Counted from the first letter of the stretch, positions 8,649-17,799 are shown. The stretch is 64,000 nucleotides of DNA from Bacteroidales bacterium (GCA_024685175.1 JAIKWD010000033.1:81298-145297), one strand, 5' to 3'. A program made the numbers and translations. Notes: generated by a model not told the origin, from the sequence alone.

Positions 8649-9266
8649 ATGCATATTGCCGTTGCCGGTAACATTGGATCCGGAAAAACAACCCTAACGG
8701 GGATGCTTGCCAAGCACTATGGCTGGGAAGCCCTTTACGAGAGCGTGGACAACAATCCCTATCTTGCAAGTTTCTACCAAGATATGCAGCGCTGGTCGTT
8801 CAACATCCAGATATATTTCCTCAACAGCCGATTCCGTCAGGTGCTAGACATCCGCAAGCGCAAGAAAGACGTCATCCAAGACCGCACCATCTACGAAGAT
8901 GCCTACATCTTCGCCCCGAACCTGCACGAGATGGATTTGATGGCCACTCGCGACTTTGAGAACTACACACAGCTTTTTGAGCTAATGACGCAATTCCTTC
9001 AAGCTCCCGATTTGCTTATTTATTTAAAAGCCGACGTTGCGACCCTAGTAACTCAGATCCACAAACGCGGCCGTGCCTACGAAGACTCCATTCGTCTCTC
9101 TTATCTCGAAAACCTCAACGAGAAATACGAGAAATGGATCTCTAACTACAAAGAGGGCAAATTGCTCATCGTAGACGTTAACACCATCAAGTTTGCCGAG
9201 AAGCCTGAGGATTTCGGAGAAATCATCAACAAGATTGACGCCGAGTTGTTCGGCTTGTTCAAATAA
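8649..9266 (+). CDS. Deoxynucleoside kinase (deoxyadenosine/deoxyguanosine type)
   Basis: A 205-residue salvage enzyme that phosphorylates deoxynucleosides with ATP. The P-loop GNIGSGKTT spans 7-15. The substrate pocket and the ERS/DRT-like motif appear as QDRTIYEDAYIF, and the arginine-rich lid as HKRGRAYEDSIRLSYL. The usual dNK/dGK family length is about 200-220. Whether adenosine or guanosine is preferred cannot be decided. Its stop codon overlaps the kdsB start by 1 nt (TAATG at 9264-9268), so the two are translated as a pair. Confidence 0.92.
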   Translation: MHIAVAGNIGSGKTTLTGMLAKHYGWEALYESVDNNPYLASFYQDMQRWSFNIQIYFLNSRFRQVLDIRKRKKDVIQDRTIYEDAYIFAPNLHEMDLMATRDFENYTQLFELMTQFLQAPDLLIYLKADVATLVTQIHKRGRAYEDSIRLSYLENLNEKYEKWISNYKEGKLLIVDVNTIKFAEKPEDFGEIINKIDAELFGLFK

Positions 9267-9991
9267 TGAAGTTCATCGGCATCATACCAGCCAGATACGC
9301 CTCCACCCGTTTCCCGGGCAAGCCTTTGGCATTGATTCACGGCAAACAGATGATACAGGTGGTGTATGAGCACGTGAGCCAGTCGGCCCTCGACGATGTG
9401 GCAGTGGCCACCGACGACGAGCGGATCGCCACCTGCGTGCAACAGTTCGGCGGAAAGGTCGTGATGACGAAGCCCACGCACCCGTCCGGCACGGACCGTT
9501 GCGGAGAAGCCGCCCTTCTGCTGCAGTTGCACGACGACGATGTCATCGTCAACATCCAAGGCGACGAACCCGGCATCAGCGCCAAGGAGATCAACCTGCT
9601 CACAAAGCAATTCGACAACCCAGATGTCAACATCGCCACTTTGGTGAAACCCTTCGACAATACCGCCGACGCCCAAAACCCCAACAAAGTCAAGGCGGTC
9701 CTTGACAGCAACCACAAAGCATTGTATTTCAGCCGATTACCTATTCCTTTTGTGCGCGAGCCGAAGGAAGCCAGTCCGACCTACTACCAACATCTTGGCA
9801 TCTACGCATACCGAAACAAAACGTTGAAAGCGCTCATCCAACTGACGCCCTCCTCTCTTGAGAAGAGCGAAAAGTTAGAGCAGCTGCGTTGGCTGGAAAA
9901 CGGGTACGACATCTACACAGCCGTATGCGACTACAACGGCCTTGGCATTGACACGCCCGAAGACTTGGAAAGATATAATTCAATGAAATAA
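9266..9991 (+). CDS. kdsB: 3-deoxy-manno-octulosonate cytidylyltransferase
   Basis: Activates Kdo to CMP-Kdo for the inner core of LPS. The 241 residues begin with the nucleotide-binding motif GIIPARYASTRFPGKPL, continue with MTKPTHPSGTDRCGEA and the metal-site motif VNIQGDEPGI, and end with the GLGIDTPEDLERY segment; all are diagnostic of KdsB. The start codon overlaps the upstream stop by 1 nt. The matching arabinose-5-phosphate isomerase (42333-43301) and lipid A disaccharide synthase (35654-36778) are elsewhere in the window, so the LPS genes are scattered rather than in one operon. Confidence 0.96.
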   Translation: MKFIGIIPARYASTRFPGKPLALIHGKQMIQVVYEHVSQSALDDVAVATDDERIATCVQQFGGKVVMTKPTHPSGTDRCGEAALLLQLHDDDVIVNIQGDEPGISAKEINLLTKQFDNPDVNIATLVKPFDNTADAQNPNKVKAVLDSNHKALYFSRLPIPFVREPKEASPTYYQHLGIYAYRNKTLKALIQLTPSSLEKSEKLEQLRWLENGYDIYTAVCDYNGLGIDTPEDLERYNSMK

Positions 9992-10010
9992 TCCTATTAC
10001 GCATCATAAC

Positions 10011-11318
10011 ATGATCAGTTTCATCATAAAAGCCCTTCAGCATAGCGATTCCGTGTTCATTGACGACTTGGGCACATTCTGCAAGCAATACCAATCCGCC
10101 CGATTTGAAGGCGATAATTTGCTTCCGCCACAATATGCCGTCATTTTGGACACTCGTGAAGGCCAACTCGAAGAGACCAGCTTCATCGATCTCATTTGCA
10201 GAGAAAAACAATGTCGTATCACGGAAGCCGCCGCCGAATTAACCAGTTGGGTGGCAGAGTTGAAAAATGCTCTAGCCAACAATTCGAGCATTAGTTTTGA
10301 CAATTTTGGCACTTTCACCCTAGACAGCAAAGGCAACATACAGTTTGTATGCGACCGCATTGACGAGCTCAATCGCGAATTCGAGGGGATGGAAGTTGTT
10401 AGAATTAGGAATGAGGAGCCTGAAACATCATTCCTTGAGAAGCCGCGAAGCGGCGAGACAGATCTTGTTCCGGACAAGGACGAAGTACGCCATCCGGAAC
10501 CCACCGAGGAACCTGAAAAGGTCGAGGAGTCCTTAATAACCTCTGAACCTGCACCTGCCGAGGAACCTGCACCTGCCGAGGAACCGGTGACGGCCGAGGA
10601 AACCGAAGAGGAGCGTTTGGACCGTGAAATGCGCGAACGCATGCGGGAGGCAGAGTTAGTGGAGAACAAGGAGCTCATCGACGAACCTGTTACGAGAGAG
10701 GAGCCCGAGTCATCATTCCTTGAGAAGCCGCAAAGCGACGAGACAGATTTTGTCCCGAACGAGGACGAAGTCCGCCATCCGGAGCCAATCGAAACCTCCG
10801 ACGACCAACCCAAACCCAAGCGTAAAAGACGTCTATGGTGGTTATGGTTATTGTTGTGTCTCATTGCCCTCGGCGTGCTGGCGTACCTCTTCCGCAACAA
10901 TTTGGCCAATGCTTATCAGGCTGTCAAGGACAAGTTTGCCCGCCAAGAGGCTGTAACGCCCGAAGAATCGGAGCCCGTCGAAGAGACAGTCGTCTACGAA
11001 GAGCCGACTGAGGACACCACGGCCGTGGCCGAAGAGCCTCAGCCTTACACGCCAGAGGTCGTAAAGACCACCGCCGACGGCAAATACTCTTACATCAAGT
11101 TCGAGTCTGGCCACTATTACGCCATCGCAGGCAGTCTGCCTAACGAACAGAATGCAGAACTTCACATCCGCCAGCGGGGACTCGACAAATACAGTCCTAC
11201 CTTATTAAAGCAGGACGGGGTCTCCAATTTGCGTGTCTGCATTGGTGTTTTTGACACTGAAGAGGAAGCTGAGACGTATGCCAAAAGCATCAATCCTAAA
11301 TATTGGGTATTGAAATAG
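10011..11318 (+). CDS. HU-like N-terminal domain, transmembrane, SPOR domain protein
   Basis: A 435-residue protein with three parts. Residues 1-130 resemble the tandem HU-like (CCDC81-type) domains of Bacteroidota. Residues 131-270 are a low-complexity acidic linker. A single membrane helix lies at about 274-294 (LWWLWLLLCLIALGVLAYLF), and the periplasmic part ends in a SPOR domain (about 355-435; KYSYIKFESGHYYAIAGSL ... YWVLK). SPOR domains bind denuded glycan strands at the division septum, so this may be an inner-membrane link between DNA or cytosolic HU-like partners and septal peptidoglycan. The linker has two 30-residue copies (135-164 and 230-259) beginning EEPETSFLEKP / EEPESSFLEKP. 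Confidence 0.8.
   Translation: MISFIIKALQHSDSVFIDDLGTFCKQYQSARFEGDNLLPPQYAVILDTREGQLEETSFIDLICREKQCRITEAAAELTSWVAELKNALANNSSISFDNFGTFTLDSKGNIQFVCDRIDELNREFEGMEVVRIRNEEPETSFLEKPRSGETDLVPDKDEVRHPEPTEEPEKVEESLITSEPAPAEEPAPAEEPVTAEETEEERLDREMRERMREAELVENKELIDEPVTREEPESSFLEKPQSDETDFVPNEDEVRHPEPIETSDDQPKPKRKRRLWWLWLLLCLIALGVLAYLFRNNLANAYQAVKDKFARQEAVTPEESEPVEETVVYEEPTEDTTAVAEEPQPYTPEVVKTTADGKYSYIKFESGHYYAIAGSLPNEQNAELHIRQRGLDKYSPTLLKQDGVSNLRVCIGVFDTEEEAETYAKSINPKYWVLK
10413..10787 (+). repeat. Internal duplication in the HU-SPOR linker
   Basis: Two 90-nt segments, 10413-10502 and 10698-10787, are nearly identical at DNA and protein level (encoding ...SFLEKP..S.ETD.VP..DEVRHPEP). The DNA similarity, including many third positions, suggests a fairly recent duplication or active homogenisation. 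Confidence 0.75.
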
Positions 11319-11348
11319 CTCATTAATACACATTATCACATCACCATC

Positions 11349-12065
11349 GTGAAAAAACACATACCAAACACATTAACATGCCTCAACCTGGTTTGCGGAT
11401 GTCTTTCAATCATGGGAGCAATGAAAGGCAACTTGGAGGCTGCCGCTCTTTGGATCATCGCCTCTGCAGTGTTCGATTTCTGCGATGGCCTGGCTGCCCG
11501 TATGCTGAAAGTGAGCTCAGCCATTGGCAAAGAGTTAGATTCCTTGTCTGACGTAGTCTCCTTTGGTGTGGCCCCCGGAATGATTGTCTATGCTTGGTTG
11601 GTGCGCTGCACGGAAGGCATCTCGCCTTTACACCTCAACGCGCTCTATGAGTTCCTTCCATTTGTTGCGTTGCTAGTGCCGGCATTGTCAGCCGTGCGCC
11701 TCGCCCGATTCAATATTGATGAAAACCAAGCCACCTCTTTTCTTGGACTTCCCACCCCGGCAAACGCCATGTTCCTTGGATTCATTCCGTTGGCAGCAGA
11801 GAACATCATCTTTCTCAACAATTTCTGGGTAGTATGGATACTCACCATTCTTTTCTCTCTATTACTTGTTTCACGTATTTGGATGCTTTCTCTCAAGTTC
11901 AAAGACTTTAAATGGAATGGCATGAATATAGCTCGATACGCCTTGATTGCCACAGGTCTCATTCTGTTGCCCATTTTCAAATGGGGCGCTTTTCCGCTTA
12001 TCATCATGGCATATATTCTAATCTCATTAATATATCACGCTTTAATAAAACTTCAGATTATATGA
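11349..12065 (+). CDS. pssA: CDP-diacylglycerol--serine O-phosphatidyltransferase
   Basis: Makes phosphatidylserine from CDP-diacylglycerol and serine, the precursor of phosphatidylethanolamine. The 238 residues include the complete CDP-alcohol phosphotransferase motif: D46 G47, A50 R51, G60, D64 and D68 (in FDFCDGLAAR and GKELDSLSD). About eight hydrophobic segments follow the short N terminus KKHIPNTLTCLNLVCGC, which is typical of the membrane-spanning PssA type. The start is GTG at 11349; no better ATG exists upstream in frame. The end overlaps the next gene by 4 nt (ATGA). Confidence 0.94.
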   Translation: MKKHIPNTLTCLNLVCGCLSIMGAMKGNLEAAALWIIASAVFDFCDGLAARMLKVSSAIGKELDSLSDVVSFGVAPGMIVYAWLVRCTEGISPLHLNALYEFLPFVALLVPALSAVRLARFNIDENQATSFLGLPTPANAMFLGFIPLAAENIIFLNNFWVVWILTILFSLLLVSRIWMLSLKFKDFKWNGMNIARYALIATGLILLPIFKWGAFPLIIMAYILISLIYHALIKLQII

Positions 12066-12649
12066 AATATACCAGCATTGCCTTATTCTGCGGTTCCGCC
12101 ACTGGAAACAGACCCGAGTATGCACAACAAGCACGCGAGTTTGGGTTGCGTATGGCCGAGATGGGCCTAACATTATACTATGGGGGTGGCAGCATAGGAC
12201 TAATGAAAATCGCCGCAGAGGCCGTTATGGAAAAGGGAGGCAAAGCCATTGGCGTAGCCCCTGACTTTTTCGCCAAAGGGCGTGTGCTGGCGGACAATAT
12301 CACACAGATGATTTACGTAAAATCCATGAGCGAACGCAAACAATTGCTGGAAAAAGAGGCCGATGCCTTTGTCGCTCTGCCTGGCGGCTTCGGCACCATG
12401 GACGAATTGTTCGAGGTACTCACCGACAGCCAACTCGGCATGCACGCCAAGCCTATCATCCTTTACAACTACAATGGCTTTTACGACCCACTCATAGCGC
12501 AACTACACCTTTTTGCCGAAGAGGGTTTTCTGCGTCCATTCCACAAAGAGTTACTGTTGACTGCCACTAACTTGGACGAGTTGTTCGACTGCATTGAAAG
12601 CTACGAAAACGGGAACGACCAAGAGTGGCTCAAGAAGATCAAGCAATAA
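12062..12649 (+). CDS. LOG family protein (TIGR00730 Rossmann-fold)
   Basis: A 195-residue nucleotide-binding protein of the LOG family; characterised members release cytokinin-type bases from their nucleotides (phosphoribohydrolases). The signature PGGFGTMDE is at 107-115, with the upstream FCGSATG loop (9-15) and MSERK (89-93). I take ATG 12062, which overlaps the pssA stop by 4 nt; the open frame upstream is only the shadow of pssA. Its physiological role in bacteria without cytokinins is probably purine nucleotide turnover. Older lysine-decarboxylase labels for this family are misleading. Confidence 0.92.
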   Translation: MKYTSIALFCGSATGNRPEYAQQAREFGLRMAEMGLTLYYGGGSIGLMKIAAEAVMEKGGKAIGVAPDFFAKGRVLADNITQMIYVKSMSERKQLLEKEADAFVALPGGFGTMDELFEVLTDSQLGMHAKPIILYNYNGFYDPLIAQLHLFAEEGFLRPFHKELLLTATNLDELFDCIESYENGNDQEWLKKIKQ

Positions 12650-12668
12650 AACCATAAAACCAAACTAT

Positions 12669-13823
12669 ATGCAGTTCAAAGACGTACTTGTTTCCGACAA
12701 ATTGAAAGAGCAGCTGCTGAACCAGGTGCGCGAGCACCGCATCAGTCATGCCCAGTTCTTCCTGGCACAGCCAGGAAGCCATGCTTTTGCCCTGGCGGTG
12801 GCTCTGGCGCAATATCTATGCTGCGAACATCCCTCCGACACCGACTCGTGCGGCACCTGCCCATCCTGCCAACAGTTTGCTAAATTATCACACCCTGACC
12901 TACATCTCTATTTCCCGAACTGCACTACCAAAAACGTAAAAAAAGATCCCGACTCCACTCAACTTGCCCAACAGTTCAAGGACTTTGTCATCCGCAACAA
13001 CTATCACATCGATATGCAAGAATGGCTCTATGAACTGGAAGGGGAGAACAAGCAACCCTCCATCAACATTCGCGACTGCTCCAATATAATCAATCAGAAT
13101 AGTATGCGCTCGTTCATGGGCGGCTATAAAACTTACATTCTGTGGAACGTGGACCGCTTGCACCATACGGCGGCACCCAAATTGCTCAAGACCTTGGAGG
13201 AGCCGGAAAGCAATTCCTTATTTATCCTCATCTCCGAACGTCCCGACCAGATTTTGAGTACCATTTTATCTAGGACTCAACTGGTTAAAATCCCTCGCCT
13301 TACAGATGAAGAGCTGCAACAAGCTTTAATGCAAGCGCTTCCAGACATAGACGAAAGCACAGCCCACGATATAGCCATCATTTCCGAAGGCAACTACAAT
13401 AAAGCCATGCAAATCCATCACGACAGCGCCGAGCAACGAGAGATGCTTGACACATTCGAGGTCATGATGACAAGTCTCATGGCGTACGCCAAACAACGTC
13501 CTATCACTGAAGTCAACTACCCACATGTCCAAGAGCTTTTCGGAGACATTGTGAAACAGGGACGTGAGCAACAAAAATCATTTGTGGCACTTGCCCTGCG
13601 TATGATGCGTAACCTACTGATGACGAATACCGGCAACGCATCTTTAGCCAAAGTCACTGAACGTGAAGCGGGAATCCTTGCGGAGATGTCAAATCTCAAC
13701 TTGATGCATATCACCAAAATGGCTGATGAGCTCAACAAAGCGCTCTATCATATCAGCCGTAATGGAAATACGGCAATCATTTTAACAGACTTGTACTTTA
13801 AGTTGGCTGCTTGTATCAAATAA
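12669..13823 (+). CDS. holB: DNA polymerase III delta prime subunit
   Basis: A clamp-loader subunit, 384 residues from ATG 12669 (the longer open frame only runs back into the preceding gene). The zinc-binding cysteines C52, C61, C64 and C67 lie in CCEHPSDTDSCGTCPSCQQF. The position of a Walker A loop holds AQPGSH, without GKT, as expected for delta prime, which does not bind ATP productively. The trans-acting arginine region (KTLEEPESNSLFIL ... ILSRTQL) is present. It is 19 nt downstream of the LOG gene and is probably the last gene of this forward operon; its end faces the reverse-strand flippase at 7 nt distance. Confidence 0.92.
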   Translation: MQFKDVLVSDKLKEQLLNQVREHRISHAQFFLAQPGSHAFALAVALAQYLCCEHPSDTDSCGTCPSCQQFAKLSHPDLHLYFPNCTTKNVKKDPDSTQLAQQFKDFVIRNNYHIDMQEWLYELEGENKQPSINIRDCSNIINQNSMRSFMGGYKTYILWNVDRLHHTAAPKLLKTLEEPESNSLFILISERPDQILSTILSRTQLVKIPRLTDEELQQALMQALPDIDESTAHDIAIISEGNYNKAMQIHHDSAEQREMLDTFEVMMTSLMAYAKQRPITEVNYPHVQELFGDIVKQGREQQKSFVALALRMMRNLLMTNTGNASLAKVTEREAGILAEMSNLNLMHITKMADELNKALYHISRNGNTAIILTDLYFKLAACIK

Positions 13824-13830
13824 CGGCCCG

Positions 13831-15324
13831 TTATTTCCTTTGAATCAGGGCTCTCAGGTAATTACGATTCATCAAGACTAATACTCCTAGGTACACAACC
13901 AAAATAATGGTGTTAACCACTATGCGCACCCACATACCGGTGACGTGCAATCCTTTGTTAATCAGCACACTCAAAAAATATACGCCAACGGCCAACAGGA
14001 TATAGAAGCACACCTTCTTCACGTTGTAGTCCACGTGGTAATATTTCTGGCCAAGGAGATAGGAGACCACCATCATTACAAAATAACAAACGAAGGTCGT
14101 CCACGCAGCACCCATATAGTCGAAGCGCGGGATAAGCAACATATTGAGGCCCACGGTGATAACCGCACCCAAAAGGGCGATGTAGGCTCCGTATTTGGTC
14201 TGGCCCGTCAACTTGTACCAAATGGACAAGTTGTAGAAAATACCAAGAAACAGATTGGCCAGCAACAAGATAGGCACCACAGGCAAGCCCACGCGATAGG
14301 CGGGTCCCACAAAATACTGCACAATGTCGATATAGAGCATGATGCCCACAAAAATGATGGAACAGACAAACACGAAGGCAGTCATCACCTCAGCATAAGT
14401 ATCCTTGGCATCCTTATCTTTGGATTTGCTAAAAAAGAAAGGCTCCGCAGCGTATTTGAATGCCTGCACGAAGATAGTCATCATGATAGAGATCTTGTAG
14501 CAGGCGCTGTAAATGCCCACGGAGGCTTGCGGGTCTGGCTGTGTGGAGAAATACTTGAGCAGCACACGGTCCATCGTCTCGTTCACGATGCCAGCCAAAC
14601 CAAGAATGAGCAACGGAAAGGCATAGCGGAACATCTTCTTCCACAAAGTCCAGTCGAAGACGTATTTCTGCTTGAAAATGCTCGGGAAGAGCATCAGCAA
14701 TGTAACTACGGATGCTATCAGATTAGCGATGAAGATGTACCCAACTCCAATTTCGGGGTTGTATATCGTACGAATAAAGGATGAGTCCGGATTCTTCGTC
14801 AACAGATACGGGCAAAGCAACAAGAAGAAGAGGTTGAAGAGCACGTTAACCACGATGTTGGTGATCTTCACAGCCGCAAAACGAAACGCCTGGTTCAGAT
14901 GACGCAGACGAGCGAAGAAGATGGAGGTAAGGGCGTCCACGCCGATGATAACGGAGAACCATACCACATACTCCGGATGGTCCGGGTATTTCAGCCATCC
15001 CGCTATATTGCCTTTAAAACAGTAGCAGAGCACGATGAAAAGCGTGGAGGTCACCAGCAACGAGGTCACAATGGTGGTGTATACCTTGTTCTTGATTTCT
15101 TCGTCACGGGAAAAGTTGAAGAAGGCTGTCTCCATACCATAGGTCAGGATAACGACAAAGAGACTGGTCCACGCGTACAGTTCGCCCACCACGCCGTACT
15201 GAGAGGCGTTGGCGAAGATGTATGTATGAAGCGGCACCAATAGATAGTTGAGCAAACGACTCAAGATATTCGTGGCACCATAGACTACGGTTTGTCCGGC
15301 TAACTGCTTGATTGAACTAGACAT
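13831..15324 (-). CDS. Polysaccharide flippase (Wzx/MATE-like, MOP superfamily)
   Basis: A 497-residue membrane protein with about 14 hydrophobic segments, expected to flip undecaprenyl-linked oligosaccharide units, or a similar lipid-linked glycan, across the inner membrane. The opening SSIKQLAGQTVVYGATNILSRLLNYLLVPL is characteristic of oligosaccharide flippases of the MOP superfamily, and IYNPEIGVGYIFIANLIAS and the ALLGAVITVGLNMLLIPRFDYMGAAW region are typical internal repeats. It follows the beta-barrel gene by 34 nt on the same strand without a promoter-like motif, so the two likely share a transcript. The glycan handled is unknown. Confidence 0.9.
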   Translation of the reverse strand: MSSSIKQLAGQTVVYGATNILSRLLNYLLVPLHTYIFANASQYGVVGELYAWTSLFVVILTYGMETAFFNFSRDEEIKNKVYTTIVTSLLVTSTLFIVLCYCFKGNIAGWLKYPDHPEYVVWFSVIIGVDALTSIFFARLRHLNQAFRFAAVKITNIVVNVLFNLFFLLLCPYLLTKNPDSSFIRTIYNPEIGVGYIFIANLIASVVTLLMLFPSIFKQKYVFDWTLWKKMFRYAFPLLILGLAGIVNETMDRVLLKYFSTQPDPQASVGIYSACYKISIMMTIFVQAFKYAAEPFFFSKSKDKDAKDTYAEVMTAFVFVCSIIFVGIMLYIDIVQYFVGPAYRVGLPVVPILLLANLFLGIFYNLSIWYKLTGQTKYGAYIALLGAVITVGLNMLLIPRFDYMGAAWTTFVCYFVMMVVSYLLGQKYYHVDYNVKKVCFYILLAVGVYFLSVLINKGLHVTGMWVRIVVNTIILVVYLGVLVLMNRNYLRALIQRK

Positions 15325-15358
15325 TGGAAGAATTAGGGATTAGAAATGAAAAACACAA

Positions 15359-16120
15359 TCAATGATATCCTTTACGTGAACCAAAATCATAGGCAAGGTA
15401 AGCACAAAGGTAGAATTTTTTCGTCGGGTTATTCGCCATTTGTTGGATGAACGGGAATACCATATCAATGCTCAGGCCAACTTCAAGAGCTTGCACTTTA
15501 TAGTCATCCCTGGCAAACTCAAAGTTAAAGCCCGTCTTGGCATAGAATCCTGGTCTAAAGATAGTTTGGAGGATACCCGTATAGAATGGGGCGCCACCGA
15601 TCACGTTGTTGAGGTTATGCTTGGCAGGATCGAAGCGTACGATTTCTGAAAAACCAGTATTATAATTGAGCACTTCCACATAGTTGGGGATGCCCATACC
15701 GATGGCTGGGCCGGCGGAAAGAGAATACTTGACCTGTACGCCACCCCAATAGGGCTTGGTATGCAAGGTGCGTTGATAGCCATATCCCCCACGCAAGAAA
15801 AAAAGGGTGTAGAGTTGACCATAACGGCAAGGACGCACCCCTTCATACAAGACGTTTACGGAGCGTACCGACTTGGGGTGTTTGTTGTAAAGGAACTCTA
15901 CCTCCCAAAAATGTTTGTTGTAAAGGTCGGGGGTGCGACCATGTTGGAAGCCGACCCCAAAGCCATTCGTTGTAAGAAAAATCTCGCCGTTCCCTTCTTT
16001 GAGTGTCACATCGTGATAAAACTCGCCGACTTCCTGTGCATGTGCGCCCAGGAAGAGGCCGGCCAAGAGCATCATCATCGCCAGCCCACGCGAACCGCTA
16101 CGAGCCGATCGAAATGACAT
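15359..16120 (-). CDS. Outer-membrane beta-barrel protein, uncharacterised
   Basis: A 253-residue exported protein. The N terminus has basic residues, then MMMLLAGLFLGAHAQ, a good signal peptide. The rest alternates polar and aromatic residues in strands (GFGVGFQHGR, FFLRGGYGYQRT, RPGFYAKTGFNFEF) and ends KFYLCAYLAYDFGSRKGYH, consistent with a small barrel of about 8-10 strands. It belongs to a family of unknown function that I associate with Bacteroidota. It starts one codon after the stop of the 44-residue lipoprotein gene and in the same frame, a strong sign that the two are expressed as a pair. Confidence 0.75.
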   Translation of the reverse strand: MSFRSARSGSRGLAMMMLLAGLFLGAHAQEVGEFYHDVTLKEGNGEIFLTTNGFGVGFQHGRTPDLYNKHFWEVEFLYNKHPKSVRSVNVLYEGVRPCRYGQLYTLFFLRGGYGYQRTLHTKPYWGGVQVKYSLSAGPAIGMGIPNYVEVLNYNTGFSEIVRFDPAKHNLNNVIGGAPFYTGILQTIFRPGFYAKTGFNFEFARDDYKVQALEVGLSIDMVFPFIQQMANNPTKKFYLCAYLAYDFGSRKGYH

Positions 16121-16123
16121 CGG

Positions 16124-16258
16124 CTACTCAACTGGGGTCTCGGGCGCTTGATAGTAAGTATAATGGCCGTATGCGGCACATTTGTGCTGCGTGTCACAAG
16201 CAGAGAACACGGCTATAGCACAAAAAAACATGGCTATCAATACAATAATCTTTTTCAT
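16124..16258 (-). CDS. Small lipoprotein (44 aa)
   Basis: ATG at 16258 to TAG 16124-16126 on the reverse strand gives 44 residues. The signal sequence MKKIIVLIAMFFCAIAVFSAC ends in the lipobox-like FSAC, and the mature part is only DTQHKCAAYGHYTYYQAPETPVE-sized, about 24 residues, with one further cysteine. A TATCTTTG promoter element lies 24 nt upstream. The tight spacing to the next gene (one CCG codon between TAG and ATG) makes it a real gene rather than a chance frame. A role as a lipoprotein partner of the barrel protein is inferred from position only. Confidence 0.72.
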   Translation of the reverse strand: MKKIIVLIAMFFCAIAVFSACDTQHKCAAYGHYTYYQAPETPVE

Positions 16259-16282
16259 TTTCGTTATATTTTTTTAAGCGTG

Positions 16283-16290
16283 CAAAGATA
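16283..16290 (-). promoter_or_regulatory. Promoter -7 element (TATCTTTG)
   Basis: Reverse strand, 24 nt before the small lipoprotein start at 16258; probably drives lipoprotein, barrel and flippase together. Confidence 0.6.
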
Positions 16291-16338
16291 ATTATTTTTC
16301 AAAGAGGATAATAATCAGACTATCATTTTATCAAAAAG

Positions 16339-17799
16339 TTGAACCTCAAAAGATTATATATCACACTTTTATGTTGTCTTTTCGTTTGCGACCTTTTCGC
16401 CCAACGGAAATCCTCCACCATTGATTCCATCTCATCTCTGTCTGATTATCCCGCTCAGGCCGAACGTATCATCCGCAACTTGGAAAACCATGGTTATCCT
16501 TTCGCCTCCGTGGCTCTCAAGACTGCCGATGTTGAAAACGGCGACATGACACCTATTATTGTCATCGATTCAAACATTTTTGTCACTTTTGACAGCATTG
16601 TGCTAAAAGGAGACGTAAAATTGTCAAAAAGATTTCTGCGCCCCTATCTTGGTTTGCGCAAGGGGATGCCCTACAACGAGCAGTTGATGCAAGCGGTGGA
16701 CGCCAAGTTGGCAGAGCTGCCCTTCGCCACGGTCTTGCAGCCCTCCGGCGTTTCGTTTGTGAAAGACAAGGCCTACCTGTACGTCTATCTCGGCCAGCGA
16801 CGCACCAACCAGTTTGACGGCTACGTGGGGCTCGTGCCCGTGGACGAGCGCAACGGCAAAGTGGCTGTGAGCGGCGACCTGTCGCTGGCCCTGCAGAACA
16901 TTTTCCGCATTGGCGAGAGTATCGGGCTACACTGGTACAGCAGCGAACGCAAGTCGCAGCACCTCGACGTGGCCGTGCGGTTTCCGTACCTCTTCGGCAC
17001 GCGCTTCGGCGCCGAAGGAACCTTCCTGCTCGACAAGAAAGACACCTCTTACCTCAACCTCAACTTCCGTGTCGGCATCCCCTACTCTTTCCTTAACAAC
17101 AGCTATATAGAACCTTATTTCGACTATACCAGCTCATCAATTCTCAATCCTGCATTGCTTCAGTTTGATAGCGACTCGGGATACATCGACTTCCACAAGA
17201 CCGCTTATGGGCTCAAAGTGCACTATCGCAAGCTCGACTACGTCTTCAATCCCCGACGTGGCGTTGACCTGTACGGAGATCTCTCTGCCGGTCGCCGTCG
17301 CATCCTTGCCAATCAACATGTCAATCCAGAACAATACACTGATTTGCAAATGGTTAAAACAACCTACAGCGTCATGGGTTCTGTACAAGGCTACCTTCCC
17401 ATCGGGCGAAGGTTTGTCATCACTCCTCGTATCCAAGCCGGCTCACTATTGGCCGGGCCTCACTATTTCAACGAGTTGTTCAAGATTGGCGGCCCCGACC
17501 GCATCCGCGGTTTTAATCCCAACGACCTCTACGCTTCCACCTACCTGTTATATTCTGCCGAGGTTCGCTTCCTATTCGGTAAAAATTCTTTTGCCAACAT
17601 CTTCTTTGACGGCGGCGTTTATGAGCAACAGATGGAGAAAATGTATCTGTTTGATACCCCTTTCGGCTTTGGTGCAGGTATTCATCTGGCGGTCAGATCC
17701 GGCATCTTCTACCTCGAGTATGCCCTCGGTCGCCAACAAAACAATCCTTTATCATTAAAAACCGGTAAGATACACTTCGGAATAAAGGTGGAGTTCTAA
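16339..17799 (+). CDS. Omp85/BamA-like outer-membrane protein
   Basis: A 486-residue exported protein with signal peptide MNLKRLYITLLCCLFVCDLFAQ, one or two POTRA-like regions (about 40-150; FVTFDSIVLKGDVKLSKRFL ... PFATVLQPSGV) and a C-terminal 16-strand-type barrel. The Omp85 barrel signature GGPDRIRGF (RGF loop motif) is present about 100 residues before the end, and the last residue is F, as in many barrel substrates. It is too short for BamA itself and probably serves in transport of another protein or in LPS or surface assembly. The start is taken as TTG 16339, because it yields the signal peptide and no ATG fits; this is the least certain part. Confidence 0.83.
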   Translation: MNLKRLYITLLCCLFVCDLFAQRKSSTIDSISSLSDYPAQAERIIRNLENHGYPFASVALKTADVENGDMTPIIVIDSNIFVTFDSIVLKGDVKLSKRFLRPYLGLRKGMPYNEQLMQAVDAKLAELPFATVLQPSGVSFVKDKAYLYVYLGQRRTNQFDGYVGLVPVDERNGKVAVSGDLSLALQNIFRIGESIGLHWYSSERKSQHLDVAVRFPYLFGTRFGAEGTFLLDKKDTSYLNLNFRVGIPYSFLNNSYIEPYFDYTSSSILNPALLQFDSDSGYIDFHKTAYGLKVHYRKLDYVFNPRRGVDLYGDLSAGRRRILANQHVNPEQYTDLQMVKTTYSVMGSVQGYLPIGRRFVITPRIQAGSLLAGPHYFNELFKIGGPDRIRGFNPNDLYASTYLLYSAEVRFLFGKNSFANIFFDGGVYEQQMEKMYLFDTPFGFGAGIHLAVRSGIFYLEYALGRQQNNPLSLKTGKIHFGIKVEF

